NCBI RefSeq assembly: GCF_032118995.1
Contig: NC_092661.1
Coordinates: 16,377,006-16,441,005 of the forward strand
Reading direction: 5' to 3'
DNA: 64,000 nucleotides
Source: Asterias amurensis
Taxonomy: Eukaryota > Echinodermata > Asteroidea > Forcipulatida > Asteriidae
Positions within the stretch are counted from its first letter, which is position 1. The number at the start of each line of letters is the position of its first letter. The notes beneath the pieces are model-generated. The model saw nothing but the letters and a program-made list of their open reading frames with translations. It was not told where the DNA came from and did no database searches. Shown piece by piece: positions 1 through 12,720 of this stretch. The position numbers and the translations under genes were made by a program.

Positions 1-402
1 CTGTATGAACTGGCCGTTAGGCCTAACAAAAATGTTAGCAGCGTGTTCATTGCACACCATGGTTCGAACATCAGCAGACGGAGCCCGGTATCGGAACCAA
101 AGCCTTGCATTATGGTGTATTTTTAAGATGGCGCATGTGCATACATGTCTTTGAAAAGTGTGGACCTTAGAACAAAAGAGGTCCACATGGGGACTTGTAA
201 CACTTTGTGGGCTTCCACATGTCCACACATTGTTATTGAAGAATGGGATTTGCCTGTATTGTACAGAACAAAGGAATGCCCACTCAGTGACTGCACCACA
301 GCTGTGGGCTGTTAATTTGGGATATCAATAAGCCATCGCACAATGTTCCTGTCGTTTGACACAATGTCATGGTTTAGCGGAGCGTTCCGTCAGTCCAGTG
401 GA

Positions 403-3400
403 TTATGGGATAGAAGGCGCTGCAGAGGGTAGCTCTAGATTCTTCAGATGGTCAACTATTCTCGATGCTTGATCATCAATCTCAGAAATACGACCCTGTT
501 TGCAAAAATAAAAAAAATAAAAAAATCACTTGTGGATGATGGTCTCACTTGCACAAGAATAACATGATTTTGTTATGTATATTTGGTTTACGTTAACACC
601 ATGTGTTAGAGACCTCCAGTTCTGATGAGAACTGTCATGCTTTTTAACCAGGGCTGAAGGTAAACAATGGGAGACTTTTGGGACGCTTGGTGGCAGCAGA
701 CTTACCAGGTAAAATCCATTGTTCTCGGTAATGTCCGCATGCTCAGAACTACGTAAACAATGGAAATTTACCTGGTAACTGTCACCTACCGTTCCAAAGT
801 CTCCCATTGGCCGGGACTACTACTTTTGCTCAGTGGATTGAGGGTACTTCTTGTTATTGATTTCACTACTGCCAAGTAACAGCTTAAGGAAATTGGGCCC
901 AGAACTTGAGCCCAGGGCCCAGATTCATAGAGCTGCTAAGCACGAAAATTTGCTTAGCATGAAATTTCTTCCTTGATAAAAACAGGATTACCAACCAATT
1001 TTCCATTTTGTTGCATTTCCTAGTTAGGTACTGGTATTCAGCTGTTGTATGGTTATCTTGAAAATCATGTAGAAATTTGGTTGGGAAATCCTGTTTTTAT
1101 CAAGGCAAACATTTCTTGCTAAGCATATTTTTGTGCTTAGCAGCTCTATGAAATTGGACCCAGAGCACCAGACAGCTAGGCCAAAATGGTCTCTGGTGTA
1201 AGAAACCTAACAAAGACTTACGTTGATGATAGTGGTGTGTTCAACAACTTTGATGGTGGCTTTCGCAAGAAACTTGTCGTAATCTTTCTCTTCTTGCTGC
1301 ATTGTTCTGCAAGCTTCGTTGTACCTTGACGGAAAACAAAAACCAATATTGAGAAACGTTAAAAAAACCAACAATCGTTAATCCAAAAGTCAAACTCAAA
1401 CTATTTTAAGGGAATGTAGGCCACTGAAGTTTTGAAAAGTTGGTAGTTTTTAAGTGGGAAAAACATCTGCCCTTGTGCTGTTCGTATAAGTTGACACTAC
1501 AACAACAATTATCAGAAAGATAGTAGAATCACTTGATATTTGCAAATATTTATGGTCAGTTTACAACAACATGCCATGCTGTCATGTCATCGTGTAATAT
1601 TTTAAGGGAAGCTTTCTACCATCATCATCTTTTTCAAAAGATAATGATGGAGCTAAACACAGTTTAAAAAGTGTGTTTAGTTTAATGTAAATCTGTGGAT
1701 GTTTGTGTTTTGTGTCGTACAAAAAGTACCCAAACCCTTTAAAACTCTGCGCTACGACATCTTTAATACTGCCTCTAGCCACCGCACAATCTCGGTGGTC
1801 TAGTTGGTATGACACTGCTCTAGAATTGCAAAGGTCGTGGGTTCGAATCCCACGCGAGTAATATGCCTGTGATGTTTTTTCACAGAACTCGGGGTAAGTA
1901 CTGAGTATACAGTGCTACCAGACATTGGTGTTTCGGGGGAAAAAAACAAATGAATAATCTTTGATACAGTACCTTGCAATGAGTTCCTTCAACTCTGCTT
2001 GGGCTCTTGCTAGGTCCGTTGCGCCAAGGGTTTGCAGCTGTTGTAACTTCTGCTCCAGGGCACTCTGCTCTTCACTTAACAGGCGACCCTCTTCTTTTAC
2101 TTTCTGTAAAAATCAAGAGTTAGTTATTATTGCCGAGTAAGTTATTATTGCCATTCAGTTTAAGAGTGATTACTAATTATCGTATACCCTCCCTTTAAAG
2201 ATACTGGACACTATTGGTAACTGTCAAAGACTAGCCTTCACAGTTGGTGTATCCCAACATATATGCATAAAATAACAAACCTGTGAAAGTTTGAGCTCAA
2301 TCGGTCATCAAAGTTGCGAGAAAGTTAATAATGAAAGAAGAAAACACCCTTGTCACACGAAGTTGTGTGCGTTTAGATGGTTGATTTCGAGACCTCAAGT
2401 TCTAAGCTTGAGGTCTCGAAATCAAATTCGTGGAAAATTACTTCTTTCTTCAAAACTATGGCACTTCAGAGGGAGCCGTTTCTCACAATGTTTTGTACCA
2501 CCAACCTCTCCCCATTACTTGTCACCAACAAAGGTTTTATGCTAATAATTATTTTGAGTAATTACCAATAATATCCACTGCCTTTAAGTGTAACTAAGTG
2601 AAAAATGCATCTAAATATTGTAGCTTAAATAGCTAGCATTCTACACACAAACCTCTTTGATAGAAGCCAACTTCTTTATTTGAGCTTCAAGCTTTCCATC
2701 CAGTTTGCTGATTTCCTCTTGCTTGCTTTCCACCATCTCGGTTAACTTGAGAAAAAAAAAAAAAACAATAAAAAATTTGTTACTTGGATTACGCCGAGGA
2801 TCGATTTGATAGGGTGGGGGTGGGGGGGGGGGCACAGCGAAACAAAAAAGATGACTATTACAAGATTCACCCATTGTAGAACTTGGGGCGGTGCTCACTT
2901 GTTTTGGAATGAGCAGTTTTCAAAACGATCTTTCTTATCCGATCATGATGCGGAAACATGTGCTTTAGGGTGTAACTGTCTGTGAGTTTAGTGACACAAT
3001 TAATATCAACAACATTCCACAGGTTTTTGTCTACAATGTGGAGTATTATGAAGCGATAGTGGGCAAGTGCCTTGCTGAAGGGCACAAGTGTCATGACTGG
3101 GTATCGAACCCACACTCTGCTGCTGACTACACCAGAGCTTGGGTCCTCTTGACAAAGTAAACTGTCACATAAAGGCTGTGTGCAAGAGAAAGCTGTATAC
3201 TAGGGCAAGTTGACGTTCAAATAGCTCTCGTCAGGACTCATCGGGATAATGATAATAAATAACAATTAACCATTCTTGTATAGGGCATAACCCATAGTAA
3301 TAAAACATAATAATAATAATAGCAATACACGGTTTTTATATAGCGCTTTTTCACGGGGTGTCTCAAAGCGCTTCCGACATTATTACCCCTGGTCACTGGG

Positions 3401-6400
3401 CCTTAAATCATTCCTTAAACCATCTCAGCTCCCTGGGGAGTATACAACATGACCCTAAGCGCTCTTGAGAAAAACACAACAGAATACAAAGACAAGATGT
3501 ACTGGGTAACAAATAAAAAGGATGAATTTAATGTTAAACAAGTGCATGTTTAAAGCAATCTTAAACTTAACAATGGAGTCAATGTTTTTCTAGATGTTCT
3601 GGGAGATTGTTCCGAAAAGTTGAGGCAGTGTGAGCAAGCTGTGTTCACCGTATGACTTGGTGGAATAACAAACAACTTTTTCTTACTAGGCCGAAGATTT
3701 CTTGTAGGTGTGTACAATGCAACCAAGGTCAATCTTGGCAAGCTAATCAAATGCACGTGCACCCACACAGAGTGGTCCTCCTGACAGACTAAACTGACGT
3801 CACATGAGAGCTTTGTGCAAGAGACAGGGTGTCAGACCCCGAGGAATTCAAACCTACCTGTTCAAGTGCCTCTTCTTCAAGGAGTCTCTGGCTGTTCAGT
3901 TTATGCACTTCCTCGTTCGCTTGTTTCTTCAGCTGATTGAGGGCAGGCTTTATAAAAAAAAAAAAACAGAATGCAACACCACTTCAGTTACCTTATGATA
4001 GGGTTTCGAAATTGGGAGAAGCCAAACTCACTCACTCACTCACTCACTCACTCACTCAGTTGACCCAAGTTGTCGCGTTGCCGTTGGCTCGATGTCTGAC
4101 ACTCCACACAACTGTATGAACCTGCATACAACTGATAAGCTCTCCCTTGTTGTTAAAGCCAAACTTACTTTGAAGCGCGATACCTCATTGCACCTTCGTT
4201 ATGGGACAACTTACTACCCCTTCATATTCATCAAGCTGACTTTCTTCAGATTTTCACGGGACTTTGAAAGACTCATTTCTTGTAACAAGTGCTATTAGTA
4301 ATTCGTTTCATGTTTTATGTTTCGCATAGAGGCTCATGCATTCATAATAATAAGGACAGTTTATATTGCGCATATATCCACCTAATAAGTTGCTCAAAGC
4401 GCATCAAAAGAAGAACACAGAAGCAAAGCAACAGAGGGAAGAGGGAACAAAGGGAAACAAAAGAAAGAAACAAACTACCAAAAAGCTGTTTGAAACAAAT
4501 TAAATTTCAATTTGTCTTTATGCGCCATATAAATGTATCGTACTATTATTACTATTATTTTGACACATCCCTGTACCTTAATTGTGCTGGTAAAGTCAGT
4601 GGTGAGCGAGGTTTTACTGTCTTGGACGTTGTAGAAGTTGACTCTCATCTCGTAGTCGATGCCGTGGGCGTTCTCAGCCGTTGTCGGAATCAGACTCAGA
4701 CTTCTTGCCATACTGTTGAACTGAGTCACATGTTTCTCCAGCTGTTATTAAATGATACCGACAGCAATGTTTATAAACAGTGCGTCTTCTTTCAGTCGAT
4801 ACATTTCAGGTGGTGCGTTGTGGCCGAGCAGAGTTTTTAGGAATTTGAGAGACTTCTCAGTTTCTCAGTTCTGAAATCGGAACGGTCCTGCGTATTAACT
4901 ACTACCTGGATGGGCGGAAGGTAGGAAAGCGGCCGGAGCTACTACTTCCGCTTTGGATCTAGGGGACTGCTCAATCCGCAAAGTGAGTACAATGGTCTCC
5001 AGGGCTTAAACTTTGTGAAAAAAATCCACAAGACTACATTCCTTAACTTTTAAGTGCAAATCAATCGCAGTTGCTAAGTAAAGTGTAATGAAACAATACA
5101 AGTCACTAGGGTAGTACTGACAATTTGTCTTGCGATGGATTTTATTGCTTTGTGAAATCAGCCCCAGGTCTCACTGATAACGCTGACAAATAAACATGAC
5201 AGAGTGTGGCGTTTTCTTACGTGCTCCTTCTTTTTAGCGATCTGTTTCTCCTCATCCCATATGGCCTGATCGATATCCTGCTTGTCCTTCTCGATGGCGT
5301 CCAGGGTGGCGTTCAGCTGTCTCATCTCGGAGTGGAGCCGCTGAACGTCGCTGGCGGACAGCTCTTGGTTGGCTAGCTGATGTTCCAGTTTCTGCTTCTC
5401 ACTCGCAGCCTGCTCTGCTTCCAGCTCTGTATCACGTAAAAAAACAATAAACAAAACATTAAACATAATAGGGACACAGTTTCAGAGAATTTTCAAATTT
5501 GTTCAGCGGAGCATAGAAAGATTGGTTTATATTCAGGGAACTTTCTGCAGAATCTGAGAGAGTTGACACTGACAACTCTGGTATTAAAATGAGAATGTAC
5601 TACGAACGGAATTGCCATACTTGTTGGATCGTACAACAGACATACTAGACATGGTGCAGTCGGATATCATATTATAGACCTCACCTAGAGGTTCACTCGC
5701 CAATCTTGTGCATCGTGCGTACATATCTAAGATGGCGGCTGGATGACGTCAATGCATAAGGTCTATAGATATTTCATGGCAAAGCTATAAGTTCAGACCA
5801 AACCCATTTTTAAATTTTCTTAGAACGTTTTGAGAACTAGTTAGTTGTGAACCAGTCTTTACCTGCTTGTTGCAGTTGCATCTCTATGTCTTGCTCCTTC
5901 TGTTGATGGACCCTCTTATGTTCTTTGAGGTCTTGGAGGTACTTGAAGAAGCGCTCGTTATCGCTCGCCATCATCTGCGCCTGCTCCTGAAGACTTGTCA
6001 GTCGACACTGGAGTCACGAGAAAAGCAAAGTGGAAGAATGATTTAGCAACCAGTAGTAGACCGATCCATTAACTCATTCCCACCTGTCACAACCCTGAGT
6101 ACCCTGCAAGCTCACGCGCACTGTGTCCTCACTTTCACATCATCATTCGGCAGAGAGTTGCGCCCGTGGCCGGCTCATCCTCAAATTGTAATGGGGGTGC
6201 ACTCCTGGAGTGGCCGCCATCACCTGTTCTCTTTCAATCGCTGCTCTTCTCAGCTCTCCTACTCTTCTACCACTCCACTTTATCACATTGTCTATCCAGC
6301 GCAGCTGAGGGCGGCCTCTGCCTCACTCTGCTTCTCAACAATCATACAAACGGAACTTATGACCCGTTGTTTTGTACGACAATTTCTGCTTATTTCGCTA

Positions 6401-9400
6401 TCGTTGTGGGAACTTTGCTTAAAACTCAGAGACCATTTAGACTGGTCTAGAGGTATAAAGGCCCGGTCCCACTGCAGCGATAACGAGAACGATAACGACG
6501 CAAAGAGAACGCATTCAATTTGTTGAATGAGCGTGTGCGTGTTCTGCGTGGAGTAATTCGACCAATAGCATGCGTTCTCTTTGCGTTGTTGTCGTTATCA
6601 TTATCGTTATCGCTGCAGTGGGACCGGGGGCCTTTACTTACCGGTTCTTGCTGAAGAAGCTGCAGCTCAGTTGCCAAACGCTGCTCCTCGGCTGCAAGCT
6701 GTTCAAGGTTTCCTGTCTGTCCCAAGCTCTGTTCTCCTGATGGAAAAAAAAGTCAAATACAAAGGGAGCCATATCTTAAATTTCTTCATACCGTGTGCAT
6801 GAGATCCAATGCTAAATGGATAGCCCACGTATCTGGTCGGGGAGGATGAGACCATATTTCTGTTGCACCCTTGTTAGGGTTTACAAGGTGTTTTTGCAAG
6901 TTCATCAGCCACTGCCAGAAGCACCTGGGCAAACCCTTTCTCTTAGCGTTGAGCGCACTGGGTTCTTTTACGTGAATTACACAACACACGGAACCATCAG
7001 CTTAACATCCCATCCCAAGATCAAAGCAATCATGATTGAAGTAGCTTACTTTAAGGATACAAGTGCCTAGACTGGGACTCGAACCAACACTCTGCTGATC
7101 AGAAACACCAGAGCTTGAGTCCGATGATCTTAAAAGACATGCAACTTTCTAATTGAAAAAAAAAGAGGAAATGGCTGACCACATGTACAGTGTTTTTCAG
7201 TTTTCTTTGGCACTGTTTAGAAAAGAAAAAGAAGAAAAACAGCTGAAAAGTTTAATGCCTGTCTTATCCGCTTGACCACAACATGCCACTGATTTGGCTA
7301 CGACTTTGGCTGTTGCTCCCATGCTTACGTGCATTCGGCTTGGCAACAAGCCACAGCCACGACAAAGTAAAATGACTCACTCATGCTTTGTGCCAGGTTC
7401 TCCTCCCGATCTTCAAACGTGTCTGCTCCGTTAAGAAACTCCTTATACGTTCCTTCCACATAGTTGAATAAAACCTACAAGACAAAAAGGATCAGCACCC
7501 AAGAGCTGCTAATAGGGTCTGTGTACTTTTTGTAGGACACCAAACACAATGCCCACAATTTACATTAAACTTTACACAGTTTGAAGATAATGATGGTAGA
7601 AAGCTTCCCTTAAAACATTACTTGCTGAAGTGCTGTAATTTTTAAGAAATGAACAAAACAATGTCACTAAGGTGACGGACGTTATTTAAGCATTACATCG
7701 TATTTACGCGACACTCTTGAAAACATTGCGCTGTTATTTTCATTCATCTTCATTCACAGTAGGGATTTATGTCATGGCCAAAAACTTGAAGTACAAAAGG
7801 TAGCAAAAGAGCTGATGCCATCTGATTATTGTAACTTGTTTATGACAAGCCTTACCTCTGTCTCGGTAACGGAGTCAAATTCATTCGTTGGATCGTCAGT
7901 CTGCTGATCTGAGAAAAGCATCAAATGAGGATCCACAGCTAGCGCATACTGAAAATAACAAAAATCATTTTGCCGAAATTAAAAAAAATCACTTAGCTGA
8001 AGAAAAAACAAAACTATACACATCCAACAGAACAAATGAGTTTCAGGACAATGTATTCAAATTTAGAGATAAGAAATAAACATGGATGTGAAGGCTGTTG
8101 ACAAAAAAAAACAACCCTGACCTACATATTAATGCAAAGCAAGAAGTCTTGTGAGTGCAAATGCAAAAGTCCTACCTCGGCAATCTGAGGTGATCCATAT
8201 GGCTGTACTCATTTTCTTATAAAAATGATCTAAAATATTAAATCTAAATTAAAAATAAATACAAATAAAATTTTTTTTGGAATTGCGCTACTAAGAACCA
8301 TTTTTATTGACCTGATTTGACGGCTACAGCTACATCGCATTGTCATTATGCATTGAGGTATAGGACTTCCTTAGAAACACCCTTAGCAACAGTCGTAGCC
8401 ATAGCCACCAATTTGGATCAGCCTATAGACCGTATCGCATAACCCCTAAGTTGCTATGAAAGTGGCCATCTTGTAGGGCAGGCCGTATGGGCGTCTAAAC
8501 GGGTACATCAATGAAGCATGCAGCACTCCAAATTATTTCTACGGCACGTGCAGACGCAATGTTGTAGGCGTCGTATTCGATACGGTGTAAAGAAAAGTTT
8601 GCAAAGTTGACTATATATACCTTAACACAATCCAGCATCCAGTGAAGAGCCCCAAGAATTTGAGGCCACGTGTGAGGGCTGCCGACGGTGAACATAGAGC
8701 TCTTGGAAATGTTGAAAGGATATCTGAACAACAAACAACGAACACATTGTGAAAAGATTAGCATTTGGAATTAGCTTCGGCAGGGGTGAGAGTCATTACT
8801 AACGAAAAAGTCTGAAACTTGGATAGAAATTCAATGGTATGTTGAAATGATGCAATTTGTACCGTTTGGTAGCCCCTGGTGTTATAGATTCCAAGGAGCT
8901 TTTGGAAACAGTATCCAAAGCACTAGAGAAGCAGACCAATGAGCAGGATTGCTTTATTTGTGGAAACAAATATTGTATGATTTTCTTCAGCAGGCCCACA
9001 TAAAAAGTCTGAATTCAGCCAAAAGTCTGAACAATCTTATCCCTGCTTTGGCAACAGATCCTGAATTCAAAGGAAACAGTCCTGTGAACTTCCCCCGTGA
9101 AGGGGCACACCAATTTTCCTCTGGAAGATGTTCACGTATAACACATTTCATTAAGTATAATATGACAGATAAAAGAGGGTGTCCAGATTTAAAACAGGGT
9201 GTCCACAAGACACCAACACACCCCTCTGGCTTTTTTTGTTATGCAAGTTGCCAGATACACAGGCCTGAGGGCCACTTCAAGGTGTGGGCTACAATTATTT
9301 TTCTTCCGGAGGCCGTTGCCACCTTCTCCTACGGCTGAAACAGGTTTACCCCTTTTACAGTCTATAAGGATGTAGGCTTGGGTATCATCAATCTGAAGCT

Positions 9401-11825
9401 TAGCCGGTAGAGCAGAAAGCACTACCTCCCCAATTTGGCTTAGAACACTATAGTTGCTGGTTTAGCTTGGACTCGGATGTCACTCAGAATACTTTGACAT
9501 GCTCATAATAATAATAATAATAGTGGCTTCTTATATAGCGCGCATATCCGCCACTCAGGGACGCTCAAGGCACTTCAACATTCAGTGTTTTTCTGCAAGA
9601 TATTAAGGGACTACAGTTGAACTGTGAGACCTACTCCTTTTAACATAGCATCATGTAATGGGTTACAAGATAATGTGCAACCATTCAAAGCAGGAACACC
9701 CTTCTCTTTTTGATGAGTGCACTGGGTTATTTTATGTGCGTTGACACAACACACAGGACAAAGGGTCAAGCTTACTTGAGAGTCTTGAAGATCTGTGGAA
9801 TCTCCTCTTCAAATTTCTGAGCAGGCACGTATTTCTGGTCCATGAAGTTGTAGAGAAACTGGAAAACCTTCAAGAAGTCTTTGGTGGTGGGTGTGGTCAG
9901 CATCTTAACATTGATGGGATGAGGGTAGCCTTGCTGCGTCAGGAACTAAAACAGGAAAACAGAATTACGATAAGTGTTTACAAGTTGAAATTTTCGCTTT
10001 GTTCTTCATCTTTGTGTGAGGCAGTCTTTAAAGGAAAATTGGCAATCACTCTAAAAATTAATGCAAATAAAAACTTCTAATTGAATTTCTCAGACTGTCG
10101 AGACAGTTGCTATGTCACATGGTTCAGGGCAAGCTTTTGTATAGCGACCTCCAGATGAGCAAATACTGGCAATTCCTGTGCCGTACACATCCATTCACAA
10201 TTGTATATGAGTGTTTAACCGTCTCTTACGTAACTACGCAAAAGCTTGCCCGAAATCATTTGACATAGCAACTGTCTCTTTAAGTTTGAGAAATTCAAAT
10301 TTAAGTGGTAACTTGTGATCAAGCATGTCAATGTACATACTAGACAATATTCATCGAACACGTTGGCTCAATGTTTTTTTTTCCCCCTGCCCTTTCACCT
10401 CTGTGGACCCCGGTTCGAACCCACCTCAGACCAGAGCCTTGCATGTGGATTGGGTTTTCAGTCACTAGCTGATTGCGTGGGTCTCCCCACTTTCCGTCCT
10501 GTTATTGACGCTATTATTCTGATGTTGGATGTGAAATACAAAAGTAAAAATGTTTTACTGAACATGGTTTTTCACATTTGTTTTTTACCTCGACCAAGTC
10601 TCTGATTTCTCTCTGCATGAAGGGCTTGCTACTGAGCGGCCGTGTGTCTTTCAAGATGTCATGACCAAAGGTTCTTCCTCCATAGCCGCTTGATTGTCTA
10701 CATTGTGATGAATTAAAATGCGTTACTGATGTCGTAAATACAGCGTCACAACCAAAGAATAAATTTTAACAGATTTTAAAAATAACAACATACGGAGCAC
10801 AGTGAATAAGCACAATCGCAGTTTACTCAAACAGCAATTGCTGAATAAAATATATGCCAGCCTGCACTATGATACATTAAAGCCTGAAACAAAAACTAGA
10901 GAAGGTTTGTTGATGTTTTTTACCGTTTTGTGTTGACGAATCCGTGTTTCTGCGACACCGATTTTCTATTTCCTGTAGAGGGTCTACTGCTGCTAGGTCC
11001 ACTGTCAGTGCTGTGACGTTTAGACACACCCCCAGTGCTAGCTCTGCCACCTGTTTGTCGTACAAGTATCCAGTGAAAATTAAATAGTATAAGATTATTA
11101 AAAAAAAATTACAAAGTTTGAGAAATTTTTAAGTTAAAACTTTGTTAAATGTATTTTATTAATAATAACAATAATGGGTTCTGACTGTTGAGTTGCGCTA
11201 ACGTAACCCTCCTCCCGACGGCGAACCATCGGGAGGACGGTTACGTTTAAATCGTAGTTGCTTTACTGTAAGGGAGCGTCTCAAAAGTCGGAACGGTAGG
11301 AACGTTCTTTTTGGATCGCAAGAGTATCCCCGCCGCTTTTGTCCGTTCCACAGGACCGGTCTTTTGGAACGCGTATACTTTGTCATGATGTTGCGATCCT
11401 GCGGGCATATGCCCGCGATCCATTGGATCGCGGGCATACGCCCGCAGGAACATTCTTTTGCGCTAGGAACGTGCCCGACTTTTGAGACGCTCCCTAAACC
11501 TGCAATCCTTTCAAAATCAAAGGAATTATTTCTCAAAATGTTACACATTACCAATAGCTGCAGTACTATTTTTACCAATTAAGTTGTTTAAATGGTCATT
11601 AACTTTTGGAGCTGTAGTAATTACCAAAGGTATTGTTTTGAGATAAAAAGCACATTTTTACTGTAAAATATATAACTATTTTATTAGATAGATGCAGTGA
11701 GAAATTTGGCAACTTTATAATCTAAACCGACCGTTATCTTGTTTGACTCTCAGCGGGGCTAATGAAGAACGTCCACTGCTGGCAGATGAACGTCTGCTGC
11801 TGCTACTTGATGCTGGTCGATACAT
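403..11825 (-). CDS. NDC80: Kinetochore protein NDC80 (HEC1) homologue, 16 coding exons
   Basis: Outer-kinetochore protein that pairs with NUF2 and, with SPC24/SPC25, couples chromosomes to spindle microtubules. Coding exons in transcript order: 11825-11732, 11050-10924, 10697-10589, 9945-9776, 8723-8621, 7948-7856, 7474-7381, 6736-6642, 6007-5863, 5426-5221, 4741-4577, 3947-3858, 2745-2653, 2103-1973, 1324-1222, 495-403. All have GT-AG borders and compatible phases; the sum is 1911 nt, 636 residues, against 642 in human. Residues 1-80 form a Ser/Arg/Lys-rich tail. About 85-230 is the calponin-homology head, with [28 protein letters not shown] and [20 protein letters not shown] clearly matching vertebrate NDC80. 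From about 250 on it is coiled coil, broken near 425-465 by the conserved loop ([19 protein letters not shown]). The start ATG is the first in-frame codon of the basic tail, 17 nt after a good acceptor. No break is seen. Recognition is from remembered family sequence. Confidence 0.95.
669..805. mobile_element. Short inverted-repeat element (GGGAGACTTT... family)
   Basis: Starts GGGAGACTTTTGG and ends CCAAAGTCTCCC, with internal mirrored GCAGACTTACCAGGTAAA and TTTACCTGGTAA. Related copies lie at about 51532-51666 and 58711-58836. No coding capacity; lies in the last NDC80 intron. Confidence 0.7.
914..1162. mobile_element. Foldback element M2 (GGGCCCAATTTCATAGAGC family)
   Basis: Near-perfect palindromic arms: GGGCCCAGATTCATAGAGC, then CTAAGCAC and TTGATAAAAACAGG, mirrored at the right end (CAGCTCTATGAAATTGG). 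About 250 bp, no ORF. Same family as 23050-23287, 40100-40663, 44120-44357 and 45427-45652. Confidence 0.8.
1585..1742. mobile_element. Partial M5 element (TTTAAAGGGTTTGGGTAC family)
   Basis: The right part is recognisable: AAGGGAAGCTTTCTACCATC, TTTAATGTAAATCTGTGGA and GTACCCAAACCCTTTAA, ending in TTAA at 1739-1742. The left arm is degraded. Confidence 0.6.
1768..1950 (+). mobile_element. tRNA-derived SINE, family A
   Basis: Head resembles a tRNA with a pol III A box (TGGTCTAGTTGGTA) and B box (GGGTTCGAATCCCA), followed by a fixed tail (TTCACAGAACTCGGGG, AAGTACTGAGTATACAGTGC). It is not a tRNA gene because the stems do not close. Other copies lie at 19245-19345, 19797-19990, 22050-22214, 24549-24740 and 24810-24965. 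Confidence 0.8.
2195..2587. mobile_element. M1 MITE (TTAA-flanked, TTAAAGGCACTGGACAC family)
   Basis: About 393 bp in an NDC80 intron. Begins TTAAAGATACTGGACACTAT and ends CCACTGCCTTTAA; both borders are TTAA. Internal landmarks shared by all M1 copies: GAGAAGACTGGTCTTTGACA, GCACACAACTTCGTGTGACA and AAACGGCTCCCTCTGAAG. No ORF that matches a transposase. Confidence 0.85.
3040..3560 (-). mobile_element. SINE family B fragments
   Basis: At 3040-3150 the reversed tRNA-like head is seen (TCGAACCCACACTCTGCTG, CACCAGAGCTTGGGTCCTC). At 3295-3560 lies the ATAATAATA tail with TTATATAGCGC and CTCAAAGCGCTT. Both resemble the full-length copy at 34912-35350. Confidence 0.65.
4026..4059. repeat. (CACT)n microsatellite
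   Basis: About eight uninterrupted CACT units inside an NDC80 intron. Confidence 0.95.
5675..5768. mobile_element. Very short inverted-repeat element
   Basis: Bounded by TATAGACCT and AGGTCTATA, 94 bp, with an AAGATGGCGGC and a TGACGTCA inside. Whether it is a real element or chance is not certain. Confidence 0.4.
6457..6635. mobile_element. Foldback element, AAAGGCCCGGTCCCAC family
   Basis: Arms AAAGGCCCGGTCCCACTGCA and its reverse complement enclose mirrored GATAACGAGAACGATAACG blocks. The sister copy at 52443-52621 is flanked by TTAA. It ends a few bases before NDC80 exon 8. Confidence 0.8.
6806..7120 (-). mobile_element. SINE family B, near full length, reversed
   Basis: The body includes TTTACAAGGTG, CTCTTAGCG and GGGTTCTTTTACGTG. 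It ends in a reversed tRNA-Leu-like head (GACTCGAACCAACACTCTGC, CACCAGAGCTTGAGTCC). It lies in an NDC80 intron, opposite in orientation to the window's plus strand. Confidence 0.7.
7513..7800. mobile_element. M5 element, degraded
   Basis: Shares GTACTTTTTGTAGGACACC, TTTACATTAAACTTTACACA and GAAGATAATGATGGTAGAAA with the M5 copies at 32700, 33891 and 54575. Confidence 0.6.
9240..9395. mobile_element. Dispersed repeat (CACTTCAAGGTGTGGGCT family)
   Basis: GCCAGATACACAGGCCTGAG through CTATAAGGATGTAGGCTTGG. The same sequence is at 30719-30960, and a reversed fragment is at about 16497-16550. Confidence 0.6.
9505..9772 (-). mobile_element. SINE family B with ATAATA tail
   Basis: ATAATAATAATAATAATAGT, then TTATATAGCGCGCATATCC, GCTCAAGGCAC and GGGTTATTTTATGTGCGTTG. 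It ends within 5 bp of the splice donor of NDC80 exon 4 (exon ends at 9776). Confidence 0.7.
11202..11495. mobile_element. Hairpin plus inverted-repeat element, AGGGAGCGTCTC family
   Basis: At 11202-11250 a short hairpin reads CGTAACCCTCCTCCCGA, loop, TCGGGAGGACGGTTACG. Directly after, 11271-11495 starts AGGGAGCGTCTCAAAAGTCG and ends in its complement, with an inner palindrome around GCGATCCATTGGATCGC. No ORF of note. Confidence 0.7.
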
Positions 11826-12720
11826 CTCTATTAAGTATTTTCCTGAAAATTAAAAAAGACTAATTAAGATAATAAGTACCCTCCTCCATGTCCTCCTGAC
11901 CCCTGCAAGTCAAAAATGTGCATTTCAAGATTAAATTTTGTTTTAAAACCCCTTGCTCCTGATTAGTTGTGATAACGTTACCCTCCTCGCAACTACCGAT
12001 ATCTGGATATACATTACTTGTACTTGTATTGTAGTTGTACGCTTATTTACGTCATTATAATTTTTTTTTATATATTATAATTATAGTTGAGAATGACAAC
12101 ATTTCCAACATTATTTACCAATCACGATCACGTCAACTGAAAATGAGTGCAGGAATATTTTTTCCGCCACCACCTTTTCACTAGTTTTTACAAAAAGGAA
12201 TATCTCATTGAGGTAAATTAGATATTATTATAGGGGCCTATTTTATTTACTATTATTTCAATCATAATGCATATCGAATGAAAAAGTGGTTGCGCCATAC
12301 GGAAACTGTTCCAAAGTTTCAGCTGAATAAGATAGAAAGAATTACTGCTACGTGCTAGTACTAGGGCCTACTACTAAATAAGTCAACAAGTAACCCTATT
12401 CCAAATTGTTTACAAATTGAAATTACAGTTCAGTTTTTTTACACATACACTATACAGTTAATGAGTTATACAGAAATGTTTTTATTAATTTTAAAATAAA
12501 TTTAAAAAAACTTTAATCTAATATTATTAATGATCGTGACGTACCCGTAGCCCTATAAATAAAAGTGTGTATTCTTGGATCCCTTCGTATCAGAATCGTA
12601 GTCAAATAAGTCAAAGTAGAAGTTAAATAGCGCTAAATACTTACTTGAACGTGGAATATTCTGCCAGCAATTATCCTTGAACTGAACACAGATTTGAAAA
12701 TGGCCGCCGAACTGAAAACC
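11826..12720 (-). other. NDC80 5' UTR with one non-coding first exon (intron 11843-12644)
   Basis: On the minus strand a strong donor (TTCAA then gtaagt) lies at 12644-12643, so a non-coding first exon ends at 12645. A pyrimidine-rich acceptor (ttttcag) leads into 11842, leaving 17 nt of 5' UTR before the ATG at 11825. The transcription start is not visible; 12720 is an estimate. The intervening intron is AT-rich with no recognised repeat. Confidence 0.55.

Noticed and set aside
1790-1860. tRNA gene with clear A and B boxes
   Set aside because: The acceptor and anticodon stems do not close, and the sequence continues into a fixed SINE tail seen in several other copies.
4289-4840. 183-codon open frame on the plus strand
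   Set aside because: It runs antisense across NDC80 exon 11 and a SINE fragment; no protein likeness and no promoter or splice context.
8160-8200. Possible extra NDC80 exon on the minus strand (cag CCATATGG ... GAG gtagga)
   Set aside because: Exons 8621-8723 and 7856-7948 already join in phase with the right length against vertebrate NDC80.
8949-9338. 129-codon plus-strand open frame
   Set aside because: It lies in an NDC80 intron and overlaps a dispersed repeat; no recognisable domain.
11202-11250. Bacterial-type hairpin terminator
   Set aside because: The hairpin lies beside an inverted-repeat element inside an animal gene intron.
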